A stretch of 51,772 nucleotides of DNA, from contig CAUZEA010000034.1 of the NCBI GenBank assembly GCA_963578605.1, positions 1 to 51,772 of the forward strand, read 5' to 3'. A program made the position numbers and the translations under genes. Shown piece after piece: positions 25,711-34,849 of the stretch. The notes under the pieces were generated by a model. It saw nothing but the letters and a program-made list of their open reading frames with translations. It ran no database searches and was not told the origin of the DNA. This DNA is from JAKVCB01 sp963578605 (GTDB lineage: Bacteria > Planctomycetota > Planctomycetia > Pirellulales > Lacipirellulaceae). Position 1 is the first letter of the stretch. Each line of letters opens with the position of its first letter.

Positions 25711-27342
25711 TTACAATTCAACCCGTGAACCGGGCAGGAGGGGATCGGTCTGTGGTTGGCGTGGTTTGCGTTTCGGTTCGGGCTTGCCTGGGATGGGTTG
25801 GGTGAGATGAATGCCAACCGTGCCTTCTGCGGCGTCGACGGCGTTGCGAAAGGCCTTTGGCGAAATCACCCGTTGGTCGCCAACATGGCTGATGTACATC
25901 CCGGGCCTGATGCCTGCCTTCCACGACGGGCTGTCGGGTAGGACTTCGCGAATGACAACACATCCGGCAGGATCGGGTGTCGACACGATTGCGCCAGGGT
26001 CATTTCTTATGAGTTCAGCGGTCGTGGAGTAATCGACTCGGATCCCGCGCCAGGCGGGGGAGTGTTCGGTGACAATCGCCCGACTCTCGAGAGGGTATTT
26101 GGCCAGCTCGATAGATACCCGGCGCGGCGTTTCGCCCCGACGGTAGCGAACCTGGGTGATTGTGGCAGGTCGTAGCGTGCCTACCAACAATTGCAGCTGC
26201 TGGGCATTTTCTACGGGGTGGTCGTCGATATGGGTAATTCGGTCCCCAATTCTTAAGCCTGCCAGCGCGGCTGGACTGCCCGGCATCACGTTTTGGATCG
26301 GCACTCCCGTAGGGCCCAAAGTGGCCTGTCCGGTTGCGCGAAGTCTCGGATCAAGGGGAATAATCATTGTTCCCGTCGAACTGCCGAGCCCGACACCGAG
26401 CAGTCCGTATTCTACTTCGCGCCCCTCTTTGAGGGTGTCGATGACGCGCCGAAAGGTCGTATTCATGGGGATCGCATATCCGGCCGGTCGTTCGTGTCCG
26501 GCGATGGTCGCCGCAGAGGTTGTCAATCCGATTAATTCGCCGCGGAGATTGACCAGGGCCCCACCCCCGGTGCTAAACGCGAGCTTGGCATCGGTCTGGA
26601 TTAACGTGCCCAACTGGTGCAAGGATTGGTTGGTTCTTGTTGGGTTGTCAGGAGTGCCAAGATTGATCCCTGAGCCAATCCGTTGTGCCAGATTGGATAT
26701 AATGCCCCAGCTTGCCGAGGGTTGACCATCTCGCACGATTGTATGTGGATTGCCAATTGCAATGACCAGTTCTCCCTTGCGGAGGTCATCGGCGTTACCC
26801 AACTCGATGGGTGACAAGTCGGTGGGATTGACCTGAAGTATGGCCAGGCCACTGCGGGGATCACTTGCTTTAACCGTTGCGATAAATCGCTTGCCGGTGG
26901 TTGTGGTCACGGTATGTTGATCGGTCTCGGTGACCAACAGAGATAGTGTCAGAATAAGACCGGTCCGGTCGATGACAACTCCCAAGCCATCGGGCAAAGG
27001 CAGTCGGTTTGATGGTTCGGACATCCGTTCCAGCTGCCTCAAGGGGGCGTCGCCCGCGGGGGGCTCAAGCATGGCAAACGGTTGATTGGGCGGGGTGCGG
27101 GTAATGGCAACCACGCTTTTTTCGGCGCGGGCAATCGCACTGGTCAGGGCATTTTCGAGGGCGACGACTGTCGGGGCGGGGTGGGGTGCCGCGGGGGGGG
27201 TGGGTTGGGCAGTCAGCCGGGTCCCCTGCATCAGGCCAATCACGACCGAGCAGATGATGGCTGGTTGGCGGAAGCCAGAAAATCGGTTCGGGGACGGAAT
27301 ATTTTTTGACGGGCGGGTGTCGATGAAAGATGGGGCTTTCAT
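25711..27342 (-). CDS. HtrA/DegP-like protein without a catalytic triad, two PDZ domains
   Basis: 543 residues from the ATG at 27342. An N-terminal hydrophobic segment (PAIICSVVIGLMQG) directs export. The trypsin-like fold is recognisable throughout (AEKSVVAITR, GVVIDRTGLILT, IAIGNPH, LIQTDAK, LVNLRGELIGLTT). But the catalytic His is Leu (ILTLSLLV, residue 135), the Asp is Gly (DPRSGLAIL, 165) and the Ser is Gly (TDAKLAFSTGGGAL, 259). Two PDZ domains follow: one around VPIQNVMPGSPAALAGLRIG and one around VVIREVLPDSPSWKAGIRPG. It cannot be an ordinary serine protease; a scaffold, chaperone or protein-binding role is inferred. Gene is intact, so loss of the triad is not decay. Confidence 0.88.
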   Translation of the reverse strand: MKAPSFIDTRPSKNIPSPNRFSGFRQPAIICSVVIGLMQGTRLTAQPTPPAAPHPAPTVVALENALTSAIARAEKSVVAITRTPPNQPFAMLEPPAGDAPLRQLERMSEPSNRLPLPDGLGVVIDRTGLILTLSLLVTETDQHTVTTTTGKRFIATVKASDPRSGLAILQVNPTDLSPIELGNADDLRKGELVIAIGNPHTIVRDGQPSASWGIISNLAQRIGSGINLGTPDNPTRTNQSLHQLGTLIQTDAKLAFSTGGGALVNLRGELIGLTTSAATIAGHERPAGYAIPMNTTFRRVIDTLKEGREVEYGLLGVGLGSSTGTMIIPLDPRLRATGQATLGPTGVPIQNVMPGSPAALAGLRIGDRITHIDDHPVENAQQLQLLVGTLRPATITQVRYRRGETPRRVSIELAKYPLESRAIVTEHSPAWRGIRVDYSTTAELIRNDPGAIVSTPDPAGCVVIREVLPDSPSWKAGIRPGMYISHVGDQRVISPKAFRNAVDAAEGTVGIHLTQPIPGKPEPKRKPRQPQTDPLLPGSRVEL

Positions 27343-27638
27343 CAAGAAACGATTGCGGGGCGAAAACAAGCAGCGTGACAGGATCGATGAGGCGAATCGT
27401 GCCCAGCGTGACACCGTTCCGCCCCTTCGGTCCTGCCTGTCAGCCAACGGGATTTTGTGAAGCCGAGGTGTGCAGTGCATGGGTTGTTCAGGTGACTTGC
27501 AGGCTGTGGTGCCACGCTGTGGTCGCAGGCTGTGGCACGAATCGTTGGTTCACACGGCTGGGGTCGTGGTCGCGTTACCGGGTTTGCCTGTTGGTGAGCG
27601 TCGTCTCCGGGAGCGTCTCGCCGTCCTGTTGTCCGCTT

Positions 27639-28844
27639 TCATTCAGCTGTTTCTGCAACCGCTGCAGGGTTGTCACGAGCAGGGTCGTCAGGAGCAGGAG
27701 CAGGAGCAGGAGCAGGGTCTGGCGTTAAGTTCTCATGGCCTAACGCGGCGAGGATCTTTTCCTTGATTTCGTTGGCAACCTGTGGGTTGTCCTTAAGAAA
27801 CTGTCGTGCCTTTTCCTTGCCTTGACCGAGTTGGAGGTCCCCATACCGGAACCAGGCCCCGGTCCGCGCGACCAGTTTTTCCGCCATGCCAAGGTCGAGA
27901 ATGTCGCCTTCAAGGCTAATGCCATCCTTGTGCATCATGTCGAACTCGGCAACCCGGAAAGGAGGCGCGACTTTGTTTTTTACAACTTTTGCCCGGACGC
28001 GCTGTCCGACAATTTCTTCACCGTCTTTGAGTTGCCCAATGCGGCGGACGTCGATCCGGGACGAAGAGTAGAACTTCAGGGCCCGCCCCCCGGGAGTTGT
28101 TTCTGGGCTGCCAAACATGACGCCGATCTTTTCACGGATCTGGTTGATGAAGATCACACAGGTGCGAGATCGAGAGATGGCTGCTGTGAGCTTGCGGAGC
28201 GCCTGACTCATCAGGCGGGCTTGCAAGCCAACGTGCGAATCACCGATTTCACCATCTAACTCGCGTTTGGGTACCAGTGCGGCCACCGAGTCGATGACAA
28301 TCACGTCAACGGCGTTACTTTTGATCAGCATCTCAGCGATTTGAATCGCCTCCTCGCCGTGACTTGGTTGGCTTACCAGCAAGGTTTCCAGGTCGAGTCC
28401 CAGTTTTTTTGCCCAGCCCGGGTCGAGGGCATGTTCGGCGTCCACGAAGGCAGCGATCCCACCCTTCCGTTGTGCCTCGGCAATAATATGCAGTGCGAGG
28501 GTCGTCTTACCGCTCGATTCGGGACCAAAAATTTCAATGACTCGGCCCCTGGGCACCCCCTGACCTCCCAGGGCGATATCTAAAGATAGGCTGCCTGTGT
28601 TGATTCCCTCGATTCGGGGAATGGCATCGCGGCCCAACGGCATGATCGCTCCCTCACCGAATTGCTTTTCGATCTGGGCGACAGCGGTACGGAGTTCGGC
28701 GCTATACTCCAACGGCCCAGCTACCGGCTTTTTACGAGTTTTTTGGGGAGCCTGACGTGGGCCCCGCTTTTTAGGGCTGGCATTTTTTTCGTTGGTATTA
28801 TCCTTTTTGGCCACGTGATTATTCGTTGTGGTTGCGGTTACCAT
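27639..28844 (-). CDS. recA: Recombinase RecA with basic N-terminal extension
   Basis: ATP-dependent strand-exchange protein for recombination and SOS induction. 401 residues from the ATG at 28844 (AAAGGAAC upstream). Walker A is GPESSGKT (107-114); VIVIDSVAALVPK is Walker B; FINQIREKIGVMFGSPETTPGG is the L2 region. Unlike E. coli RecA it has about 45 extra N-terminal residues rich in Lys, Arg and Pro (KKDNTNEKN..KKRGPRQAPQKTRKK) and a C-terminal APAPAPAP run encoded by a hexamer repeat. The C-terminus ends acidic as usual. No LexA box was recognised. Confidence 0.97.
   Translation of the reverse strand: MVTATTTNNHVAKKDNTNEKNASPKKRGPRQAPQKTRKKPVAGPLEYSAELRTAVAQIEKQFGEGAIMPLGRDAIPRIEGINTGSLSLDIALGGQGVPRGRVIEIFGPESSGKTTLALHIIAEAQRKGGIAAFVDAEHALDPGWAKKLGLDLETLLVSQPSHGEEAIQIAEMLIKSNAVDVIVIDSVAALVPKRELDGEIGDSHVGLQARLMSQALRKLTAAISRSRTCVIFINQIREKIGVMFGSPETTPGGRALKFYSSSRIDVRRIGQLKDGEEIVGQRVRAKVVKNKVAPPFRVAEFDMMHKDGISLEGDILDLGMAEKLVARTGAWFRYGDLQLGQGKEKARQFLKDNPQVANEIKEKILAALGHENLTPDPAPAPAPAPDDPARDNPAAVAETAE
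27691..27714. repeat. Hexanucleotide repeat in the 3' end of recA
   Basis: Four perfect copies of ggagca inside recA, encoding Ala-Pro repeats on the minus strand. Being a multiple of three, copy changes would alter only the linker length. Confidence 0.95.
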
Positions 28845-29239
28845 GCTCAAGTTCCTTTGTCTAACAGAATTTAAGCCCATGACAAGTTGGCCCAGTCGGC
28901 GTCGTCACTCGAGGGCACTTCGACCCTGTGGAGCTATTCGAACCCTGGGACTTGTCAACTTGGTTGAACTCGTTGTCGGTCGTCCCCCAGACTCGTGGAA
29001 GCAAGGACCGGGAGAGGCTGTTTTCAGCCGGTTTACTGTACGCACGGATAGTGTATCGGTGTTCAGTATTTCGGGCAAGAGCAAAAATTCGCCACGGCGT
29101 GCCATTTTGGGAGATTATTTCGGTTAGGGTGAGATGGTGCGATGTCGGATGCGACTGCTGGGGAGGGAAAGCCGCTCGGCAGCGATTGATTGGCCCAGCG
29201 GGATCCGCCAGTCGATGGGCCGTTTTTCAGCAAAAAGGT

Positions 29240-29440
29240 TGTGGAGTTGACGGCGACCAGGAAAAATTCAAGGGAAGCGGCGGGGGTAGTTATTTGGTCT
29301 GGAGGGGAGGCGGCCACGTCGCTGATTTCGACATCCGGTTCCGGTATCGTATTGTCAGTGAAAAGGCCAATTCGGGAATTTACGTGCGGAGCCGCTTGTT
29401 GCCCGACGCATGGCCTTATCCCCTGGAGGAATTCAAATCT
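29240..29440 (+). pseudogene. Remnant of a DUF1080 (3-keto-disaccharide hydrolase-like) gene
   Basis: In one frame the sequence GGGSYLVWRGG...VADFDIRFRYRIV, then KANSGIYVRSR (about 29285-29400), matches the core of DUF1080 proteins, which have a G-YL, a DFxLxxEYR strand and a NSGI-xR motif. Both ends run into unrelated sequence, and the 3' side is cut by the gene on the other strand at 29433. Intact members are exported and abundant in planctomycetes, often next to Gfo/Idh/MocA dehydrogenases as here. Confidence 0.55.
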
Positions 29441-30764
29441 GCGCGAGTGAGGGTAGGGTCCACGGCCTGCGGTAAGTCGCCCTGCTCAGGTATTGATTGG
29501 CGTCATCGTCCCCAATGCAGGTATAGGTCTGCGGGTCCATGCGAATCGTGCGACCGGCTCGCCAGGCGGCGTTGCCCAGGTGACACATCAGGCTTGAAGG
29601 ATGGCCGACGGTTTCCAGGTCTGCTTGGGGCTTGTTGCGAGTCCGCATGCATTGGAGGAAGTTTTCCACGTGCGGAAGCGTGTTTCCGAAATAGCCCCGC
29701 GCCGCGCCTCCTTTTTTGACGACTTCGCCATCCTTGGCATACGCCCGCCAGTATTCGTTGCCGATAACGATGTATCCCTGGTCGCCATAGACGATTCCAC
29801 CTTCTTTTTCCCCTTCGAGTGGATAACGAGTCCAGAGCCGCATTTCGTAGGACATGATTCGCCCGGCTCCGTAGTCGTAAGTGACCAGCAAGTTATCGGG
29901 CCATTCTTGGATGTCATCGAAGTAGCATTTGCCACCGTGCGCCGAAATGGCTTGGAGTTGTCCCAGGGGCGGATCGCCGTGGGCTTCCAGGGCGGTTTCA
30001 AAAGCCCAGCGGGTGAAATCGAGACGATGCACACCATCGTTCCCCAAATCGCCCGCACCATAGTCGAAAAACCACCGCCAGTTTCCATGAAACCGCGTGG
30101 GATTGAACGGCCGCTTGGGCGCCGGTCCTAGCCAAGTATCGTAGTCGACGCTCGGGGGCGGATCACTATCTGGCGGATGTCCTAGCGACCGCTGCTGGGC
30201 ACTTTCCCAGGCCTTGGCAAACAGGGTCTGCCCCAGATGGCCTTCCCGAATGTAGTCGATCAGCTCTTGGAAATACGGGCCGCTGCGGGCCTGAGTTCCG
30301 AGTTGCACGACGCGTTTGTATTTTTGCGACGCGGCCACCATCATTTGCCCTTCGATGCAATTGTGTGAGTCAGGTTTCTCGACGTAGACGTCCTTCCCTG
30401 CCTGGCAGGCCATGATCATGGGAATTGCGTGCCAGTGAGTCGGTGTGCCCAAGACAATCGCGTCGACCGATGGGTCGTCCAGCGCCTTTCGAAAGTCGCG
30501 GATCTTTTGGGGGGGCCTGCGGATCTTCTCGGAAATTTCTCGCGTTCGTTTCTCCAGCACATTCTGATCGATATCGCAAATGTACTTGATATCGACGTCC
30601 GAACACGCGGCAAACGCCTCTAGCACGGTGAAACCCCGTCCGCGCACGCCCACAGCAGCAATCGTAATTTTTTCATTGGGGGAGGTTTCAGCTCTGATTT
30701 GATTTGACAAGCTGAGGCCGGCCACTGCGGCAGCCGAACCTGTGACAAATTCGCGGCGATTCAT
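29433..30764 (-). CDS. Tat-exported Gfo/Idh/MocA family dehydrogenase
   Basis: 443 residues. The N-terminus MNRREFVTGSAAAVAGLSLS is a Tat signal with the twin Arg at 3-4. The Rossmann motif is AAVGVRGRG, followed by CDID at the end of strand 2, and VEKPDSHN (EKP at 129-131) supplies the catalytic-region Lys. GGDLGNDGVH-like sequence (GAGDLGNDGVHRLDF) holds the second conserved HxxD. The family oxidises or epimerises sugars using NAD(P), with cofactor loaded before export. The ATG at 30764 is well placed. A DUF1080 remnant lies just downstream on the other strand; the two families commonly cooperate in sugar breakdown. Confidence 0.93.
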   Translation of the reverse strand: MNRREFVTGSAAAVAGLSLSNQIRAETSPNEKITIAAVGVRGRGFTVLEAFAACSDVDIKYICDIDQNVLEKRTREISEKIRRPPQKIRDFRKALDDPSVDAIVLGTPTHWHAIPMIMACQAGKDVYVEKPDSHNCIEGQMMVAASQKYKRVVQLGTQARSGPYFQELIDYIREGHLGQTLFAKAWESAQQRSLGHPPDSDPPPSVDYDTWLGPAPKRPFNPTRFHGNWRWFFDYGAGDLGNDGVHRLDFTRWAFETALEAHGDPPLGQLQAISAHGGKCYFDDIQEWPDNLLVTYDYGAGRIMSYEMRLWTRYPLEGEKEGGIVYGDQGYIVIGNEYWRAYAKDGEVVKKGGAARGYFGNTLPHVENFLQCMRTRNKPQADLETVGHPSSLMCHLGNAAWRAGRTIRMDPQTYTCIGDDDANQYLSRATYRRPWTLPSLAQI

Positions 30765-30964
30765 GGAGAGATGCCTCCCTGGTGGTGGATTGCAGGAGAA
30801 AACGGGTGTGGTGATACTCCTGCCGAACCGTTCTGATTATAACAAAATGTCCCAAGGACGATTGGGCCACCGGTTTGCCCATGGAAACTTCTAGTGGAGG
30901 AAGAATTCTCACCCCACGGTAACAGCTGCCCTCCCCTGGTCGCAGGTTAGCTGCCGGGGACGGA

Positions 30965-31534
30965 TCAGCCGTTCAAAGGTGCCCGACCAATCAGGTGATA
31001 GGTCGGCCCACCGCGGGCAAGTTCACTACCCAGCACGCTGACTTCGTCAATGTTGGTCGAGCCTCCAGGATAGTCGGCCAATTCGGCAAGTCGGTCGGCC
31101 ATGGAGCCGACGTTGTGCCTCCGAACTGCTCGACCCAATGTCAGGTGAGGCACATACGGGCGGTTTTCTCCCCGGAAGCCAAGCTGGTCGAGGGCCGACT
31201 TCACGGCCGCCTGCAGGGCAACAAGCTCGCGGGTCCCTTGGGTTGTGCCAAGCCACAGGGTGCGGGGTCTTTCAGCCGAAGGAAAAGCGCCTGCGCCGCT
31301 GGCTGTGAGCAGGAACGGTTCGAAATCGCCAACGGCAGTGGCGACCACGTCGCAAACGGCCAGTAGCATCGTATCTTCCACGTCGCCCAGGAAATGGAGT
31401 GTCCAGTGCAGATTGGCTGGCACAACCCATTTGATGTGGGTTGCAAATGGTTGCAATTCTGCCGCCAGTTTTGCCGCCTGGGCCCTGGTTTCGTCGGAGG
31501 GACTTACCGCAATGAAGGTTCGCGTACTTGCCAT
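30965..31534 (-). CDS. thpR: RNA 2',3'-cyclic phosphodiesterase (2H family)
   Basis: 189 residues. The two catalytic H-x-T/S-x motifs are HWTLHFLG and HLTLGRAV, as in LigT/ThpR. It opens 2',3'-cyclic phosphates on RNA; a ligase activity is known only in vitro. FIAVSPSDETRAQ at the start is also family-like. The ATG at 31534 overlaps the last base of the upstream kinase stop codon (TGATG), so the two are translationally coupled; a TTG one codon earlier is possible but less likely. Confidence 0.9.
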   Translation of the reverse strand: MASTRTFIAVSPSDETRAQAAKLAAELQPFATHIKWVVPANLHWTLHFLGDVEDTMLLAVCDVVATAVGDFEPFLLTASGAGAFPSAERPRTLWLGTTQGTRELVALQAAVKSALDQLGFRGENRPYVPHLTLGRAVRRHNVGSMADRLAELADYPGGSTNIDEVSVLGSELARGGPTYHLIGRAPLNG

Positions 31535-32436
31535 CAAAAGCTCAACATCTGTCGGTAGTCTGCCAGCCGGTCCTCAATGTCATCGCGGGAAACTTGCTGC
31601 AATCGCTCAATACCGAAACCTTCGACGTTGAAGCTGGCCACGACGGTCCCGTAGACCAGCGCGATCTTGAGCGTTGCCGGGTCAAAGTTCCCCTGCTCGG
31701 TCAGGTAACCCATCATGCCGCCTGCGAAGCTATCGCCGGCACCGGTTGGATCGATGACGTTTTCTGTGGGAAATGCGGGGAGCACGTACGACAGGTCTTC
31801 GCTAAAGAACATCGCGCCATGCTCACCTTTTTTGATCACGACAAACTTGGGACCCATTTTGCGAACGGCATGACCGGCAGCGACTAAATTGTCCGATTCG
31901 GTCAGCAGTTTTGCTTCGCTATCGTTGAGCACCAGCCCGTCCAATTGGGAGAGAAGTTTGTTGAGATCGTCGCGTTGGGTAGAAATCCACAAGTCCATCG
32001 TATCGGCGACTGCGATTCGACGTTCTGGTACTTGCCCGAGCACTTTCAACTGCACGGCTGGCACACCGTTGGCGAGGAAGACGAACTGTGAGTTGCGGTA
32101 GCTTTCTGGCAGGACCGGATTGAACTCGCCGAACACGTTTAATTGCACATCGAGCGTTTCCCGATCGTTCATATTGGGTTCGTAGCGCCCGGTCCAGCGA
32201 AAGGTGCTGCCTCCCGAAATGACCGACAAGCCCGAGGTATCGATTCCGCGGCGGTCCAGCAGTGCTGTGTGTTCTGCCGGCCAGTCCTCACCGACGACCC
32301 CCACCAGCCGCACGCTGGTAAAGAAGCTTGCCGCATACGAAAAGTGAGTTGCTGAACCGCCGAGCAAATCATTGCGGATCTCATGCGGAGTTTGCACATT
32401 GTCAATCGCTACCGAACCAACGACGAGTAATGACAT
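31534..32436 (-). CDS. PfkB-family carbohydrate kinase
   Basis: 300 residues. The C-terminal signature VIDPTGAGDSFAGGMMGYL holds the catalytic Asp and the anion hole. The N-terminus VVGSVAIDNVQTP and LLGGSATHFSYAASFF are the usual first substrate loop, and VLNDSEAKLLTES and FVVIKKGEHGAMFF follow the family order. The substrate (sugar or nucleoside) cannot be named from sequence; the AT of the sugar loop is closest to adenosine/ribokinase-like members. Coupled to thpR downstream. Confidence 0.9.
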   Translation of the reverse strand: MSLLVVGSVAIDNVQTPHEIRNDLLGGSATHFSYAASFFTSVRLVGVVGEDWPAEHTALLDRRGIDTSGLSVISGGSTFRWTGRYEPNMNDRETLDVQLNVFGEFNPVLPESYRNSQFVFLANGVPAVQLKVLGQVPERRIAVADTMDLWISTQRDDLNKLLSQLDGLVLNDSEAKLLTESDNLVAAGHAVRKMGPKFVVIKKGEHGAMFFSEDLSYVLPAFPTENVIDPTGAGDSFAGGMMGYLTEQGNFDPATLKIALVYGTVVASFNVEGFGIERLQQVSRDDIEDRLADYRQMLSF

Positions 32437-32761
32437 AAGGATTGGTATTCCTGTTCTGGTTGCGGGCGGCTAGATCATGGTGGGCCGAACGTGGTGGGCT
32501 TACTATATTCAATCAACGGGTCAGCAAACCAACACCGCATATCGACCCGATTTGCGGTCGCAAGACAGGCGAATCCCACATCTTGAAACCGTAAAACACC
32601 AGCCCTGCACGGCGCACCCATGGGTGGCTCGAGATGGGAGCAGGTGGGGGGACAGGTATCGGGAGCGAAGTGGTCGCGATTATGGAACCTGCTTGAGAAG
32701 TCGACAAGACCCTATCTGGGGAATAGCCGCTGCAGGTCGAGCGGGTCGACCCGTTGCGGCT
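32437..32761. other. 325-bp intergenic region, nothing recognised
   Basis: It lies between the end of glnS and the start of the kinase, both on the minus strand, and should hold the kinase promoter and the glnS terminator. No T-run-tailed hairpin, tRNA or conserved frame was seen. Confidence 0.4.
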
Positions 32762-34465
32762 TCAGCTTTTGCGTGCCATTTTCGCCCACGTGTCTCGCAA
32801 GGTTGCCGTCCGGTTGAAGACGGGCTTGCCCGGTTGTGAGTCGATGGGGTCGGTGAAGAAGTACCCATTTCTTTCAAATTGGAGGTGAGTTGCCGGGGCG
32901 ACCTCGGCCAGTGCCGGCTCGCCCTTGGCAGCGGGTAAGCATGTGAACGAGTCGGGATTGAGGTTGTCGAGAAACACACCTCCCTCGGGACATTGTTCGG
33001 GTGTTTCGGTGCGAAACAGGTGGTCGTAGAGCCGCACTTCGACATTGGCTGCGTGGGGTGCTGATACCCAATGGATGGTTCCTTTGACTTTGCGACCGTC
33101 GGGAGCATTGCCTCCCTTGGTAGTGGGATCGTAGGTGCACCGCAGTTCCACCACGTTTCCGGCATCGTCTTTCACGACGTCGGTACAGGTGATGAAGTAA
33201 GCGTAACGCAGCCGCACCTCCCGGCCGACCGACAGGCGGAAAAACTTTCGGGGAGCGTCTTCCATGAAATCTTCGCGTTCCACGTAAATTTCGCGGCTGA
33301 ATGGTACCTCGCGAACACCAAACTCAGGTTTTTGAGGATGGTTGGCCGCGGTGAGTTGCTCGACGGTGTCTGCGGGATAGTTTTCGATGGTCACTTTCAG
33401 CGGGTGGAGCACAGCCATGACCCGCGGCGCATGTTCGTTGAGATCATTGCGAACTGCGTCTTCCAGCCAGGCCATATTGATGGTGCTGTTTACTTTGGCG
33501 ACGCCAATCCGTGCACACAAGGCACGGATTGCCGCAGGAGTGTAGCCCCGCCGTCGCAAGCCGCAAAGTGTCAACATCCGCGGATCATCCCACCCGGTTA
33601 CGTGCCCTTCGTTGACGAGTTGCAACAGCTTTCGCTTGCTCATCACGGCATAGGTCAGATTGAGCCGGGCAAATTCGATTTGCCGGGGATGATGTATCGC
33701 GAGAGCGTCGCACAACCAATCATACAAGGGGCGGTGATTCTCAAATTCGAGAGTGCAAATCGAGTGCGTGATGCCCTCAATCGAGTCACTTTGTCCATGG
33801 GTAAAGTCGTACGAAGGATAGATGCACCACTTATCCCCGGTGCGGTGGTGGTGCGCATGCTTGATCCGATATAAGACCGGGTCTCGCAGATTGATGTTCG
33901 AGGCCGACATGTCGATCTTCGCACGCAGGGTACGCTCGCCTTCGACAAACTCACCTGCTTTCATGCGGCGAAAAAGATCCAGATTCTCTGCGGTCGTTCG
34001 ATCACGGCAGGGACTGTTGCAGCCTGGTTTCGTGAGCGTGCCACGGTGTTCACGCATTTCGTTGGCCGAGAGGTCACACACAAATGCCTGCCCCTGGTGG
34101 ATCAACTTTTCAGCCCACTCATAGAGTTGATCAAAATAGTCCGACGCAAAACAGAGTCGATCTTCCCAGTCGGCGCCGAGCCAGCGAACATCCTCGATGA
34201 TCGAGTCGACAAATTCCTGTTCTTCTTTTGTGGGGTTCGTGTCGTCGAAGCGGAGGTTGAATTTGCCGCCGTATTTGTCTGCCAGTCCATAGTTCAGACA
34301 GATGCTTTTGGCGTGCCCGATATGCAAGTATCCGTTCGGTTCGGGAGGAAACCGCGTGTGGACCCGACCGGTGTTCTTGCCATCGGACAGGTCGGCATCG
34401 ACGATTTGCTGGATAAAGTTGCGCGATGCCGACAACTCTCCGGGTTCCGTCGAATCGGTAGACAT
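32762..34465 (-). CDS. glnS: Glutaminyl-tRNA synthetase
   Basis: Class I aminoacyl-tRNA synthetase charging tRNA-Gln. 567 residues. The ATP-site motifs are PPEPNGYLHIGHAKS (HIGH at 48-51) and VMSKRKL (KMSKS equivalent). RFDDTNPTKEEQEFVDSI and SYDFTHGQSDSIEGITHSICTLEFE are the Gln/tRNA-recognition segments, and WLEDAVRNDLNE leads to the C-terminal beta-barrels. Having GlnRS means Gln-tRNA may be made directly, without the GatCAB route. Single gene between two gaps. Confidence 0.97.
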   Translation of the reverse strand: MSTDSTEPGELSASRNFIQQIVDADLSDGKNTGRVHTRFPPEPNGYLHIGHAKSICLNYGLADKYGGKFNLRFDDTNPTKEEQEFVDSIIEDVRWLGADWEDRLCFASDYFDQLYEWAEKLIHQGQAFVCDLSANEMREHRGTLTKPGCNSPCRDRTTAENLDLFRRMKAGEFVEGERTLRAKIDMSASNINLRDPVLYRIKHAHHHRTGDKWCIYPSYDFTHGQSDSIEGITHSICTLEFENHRPLYDWLCDALAIHHPRQIEFARLNLTYAVMSKRKLLQLVNEGHVTGWDDPRMLTLCGLRRRGYTPAAIRALCARIGVAKVNSTINMAWLEDAVRNDLNEHAPRVMAVLHPLKVTIENYPADTVEQLTAANHPQKPEFGVREVPFSREIYVEREDFMEDAPRKFFRLSVGREVRLRYAYFITCTDVVKDDAGNVVELRCTYDPTTKGGNAPDGRKVKGTIHWVSAPHAANVEVRLYDHLFRTETPEQCPEGGVFLDNLNPDSFTCLPAAKGEPALAEVAPATHLQFERNGYFFTDPIDSQPGKPVFNRTATLRDTWAKMARKS

Positions 34466-34849
34466 TTTGAGACCTCAATTCCCTGGGAGTTAAAACGCAA
34501 TGCGGTAGCGAACTACCTTACGGCAATGTAGCAAAAGTGGGGCGACGACAGTATGTCGAAGTCGTCAACTGGGGAGCCACCCGCGTAGTTCGAAGAAATT
34601 ATGGCGATATCGTGACAGCCTCACCCAGGAACTGGCAGGCCCTTTTATCGCATCCAGCAGTAGACTACGCTCACCAGTTGGTTCCTTGGATCTGCAATGA
34701 CTCGTGCGTTGAATGGACCGTGAAGCTACTCCTGGCTGCAAAACATGGCGATCCAACCGGGGTAGCAGGAGGTGTTGAACTCGACGTTTCCATAACCATA
34801 GAATCACGTTTTTACGCGGTCACAGATTGACCTGGGAGACCAGCCCGAA
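34466..34849. other. 384-bp divergent intergenic region, nothing recognised
   Basis: It separates glnS (minus) from the short-chain dehydrogenase (plus) and must hold both promoters. No clear promoter boxes, structured RNA or conserved frame was recognised. Confidence 0.4.

Noticed and set aside
28900..28960. tRNA-like T-loop (ttcgaa) on the minus strand
   Set aside because: The flanking five bases cannot pair and no acceptor or anticodon stem is present.
28928..29719. 263-codon open frame as a whole gene
   Set aside because: Only its middle matches DUF1080; the start overlaps nothing family-like and the end is antisense to the dehydrogenase.
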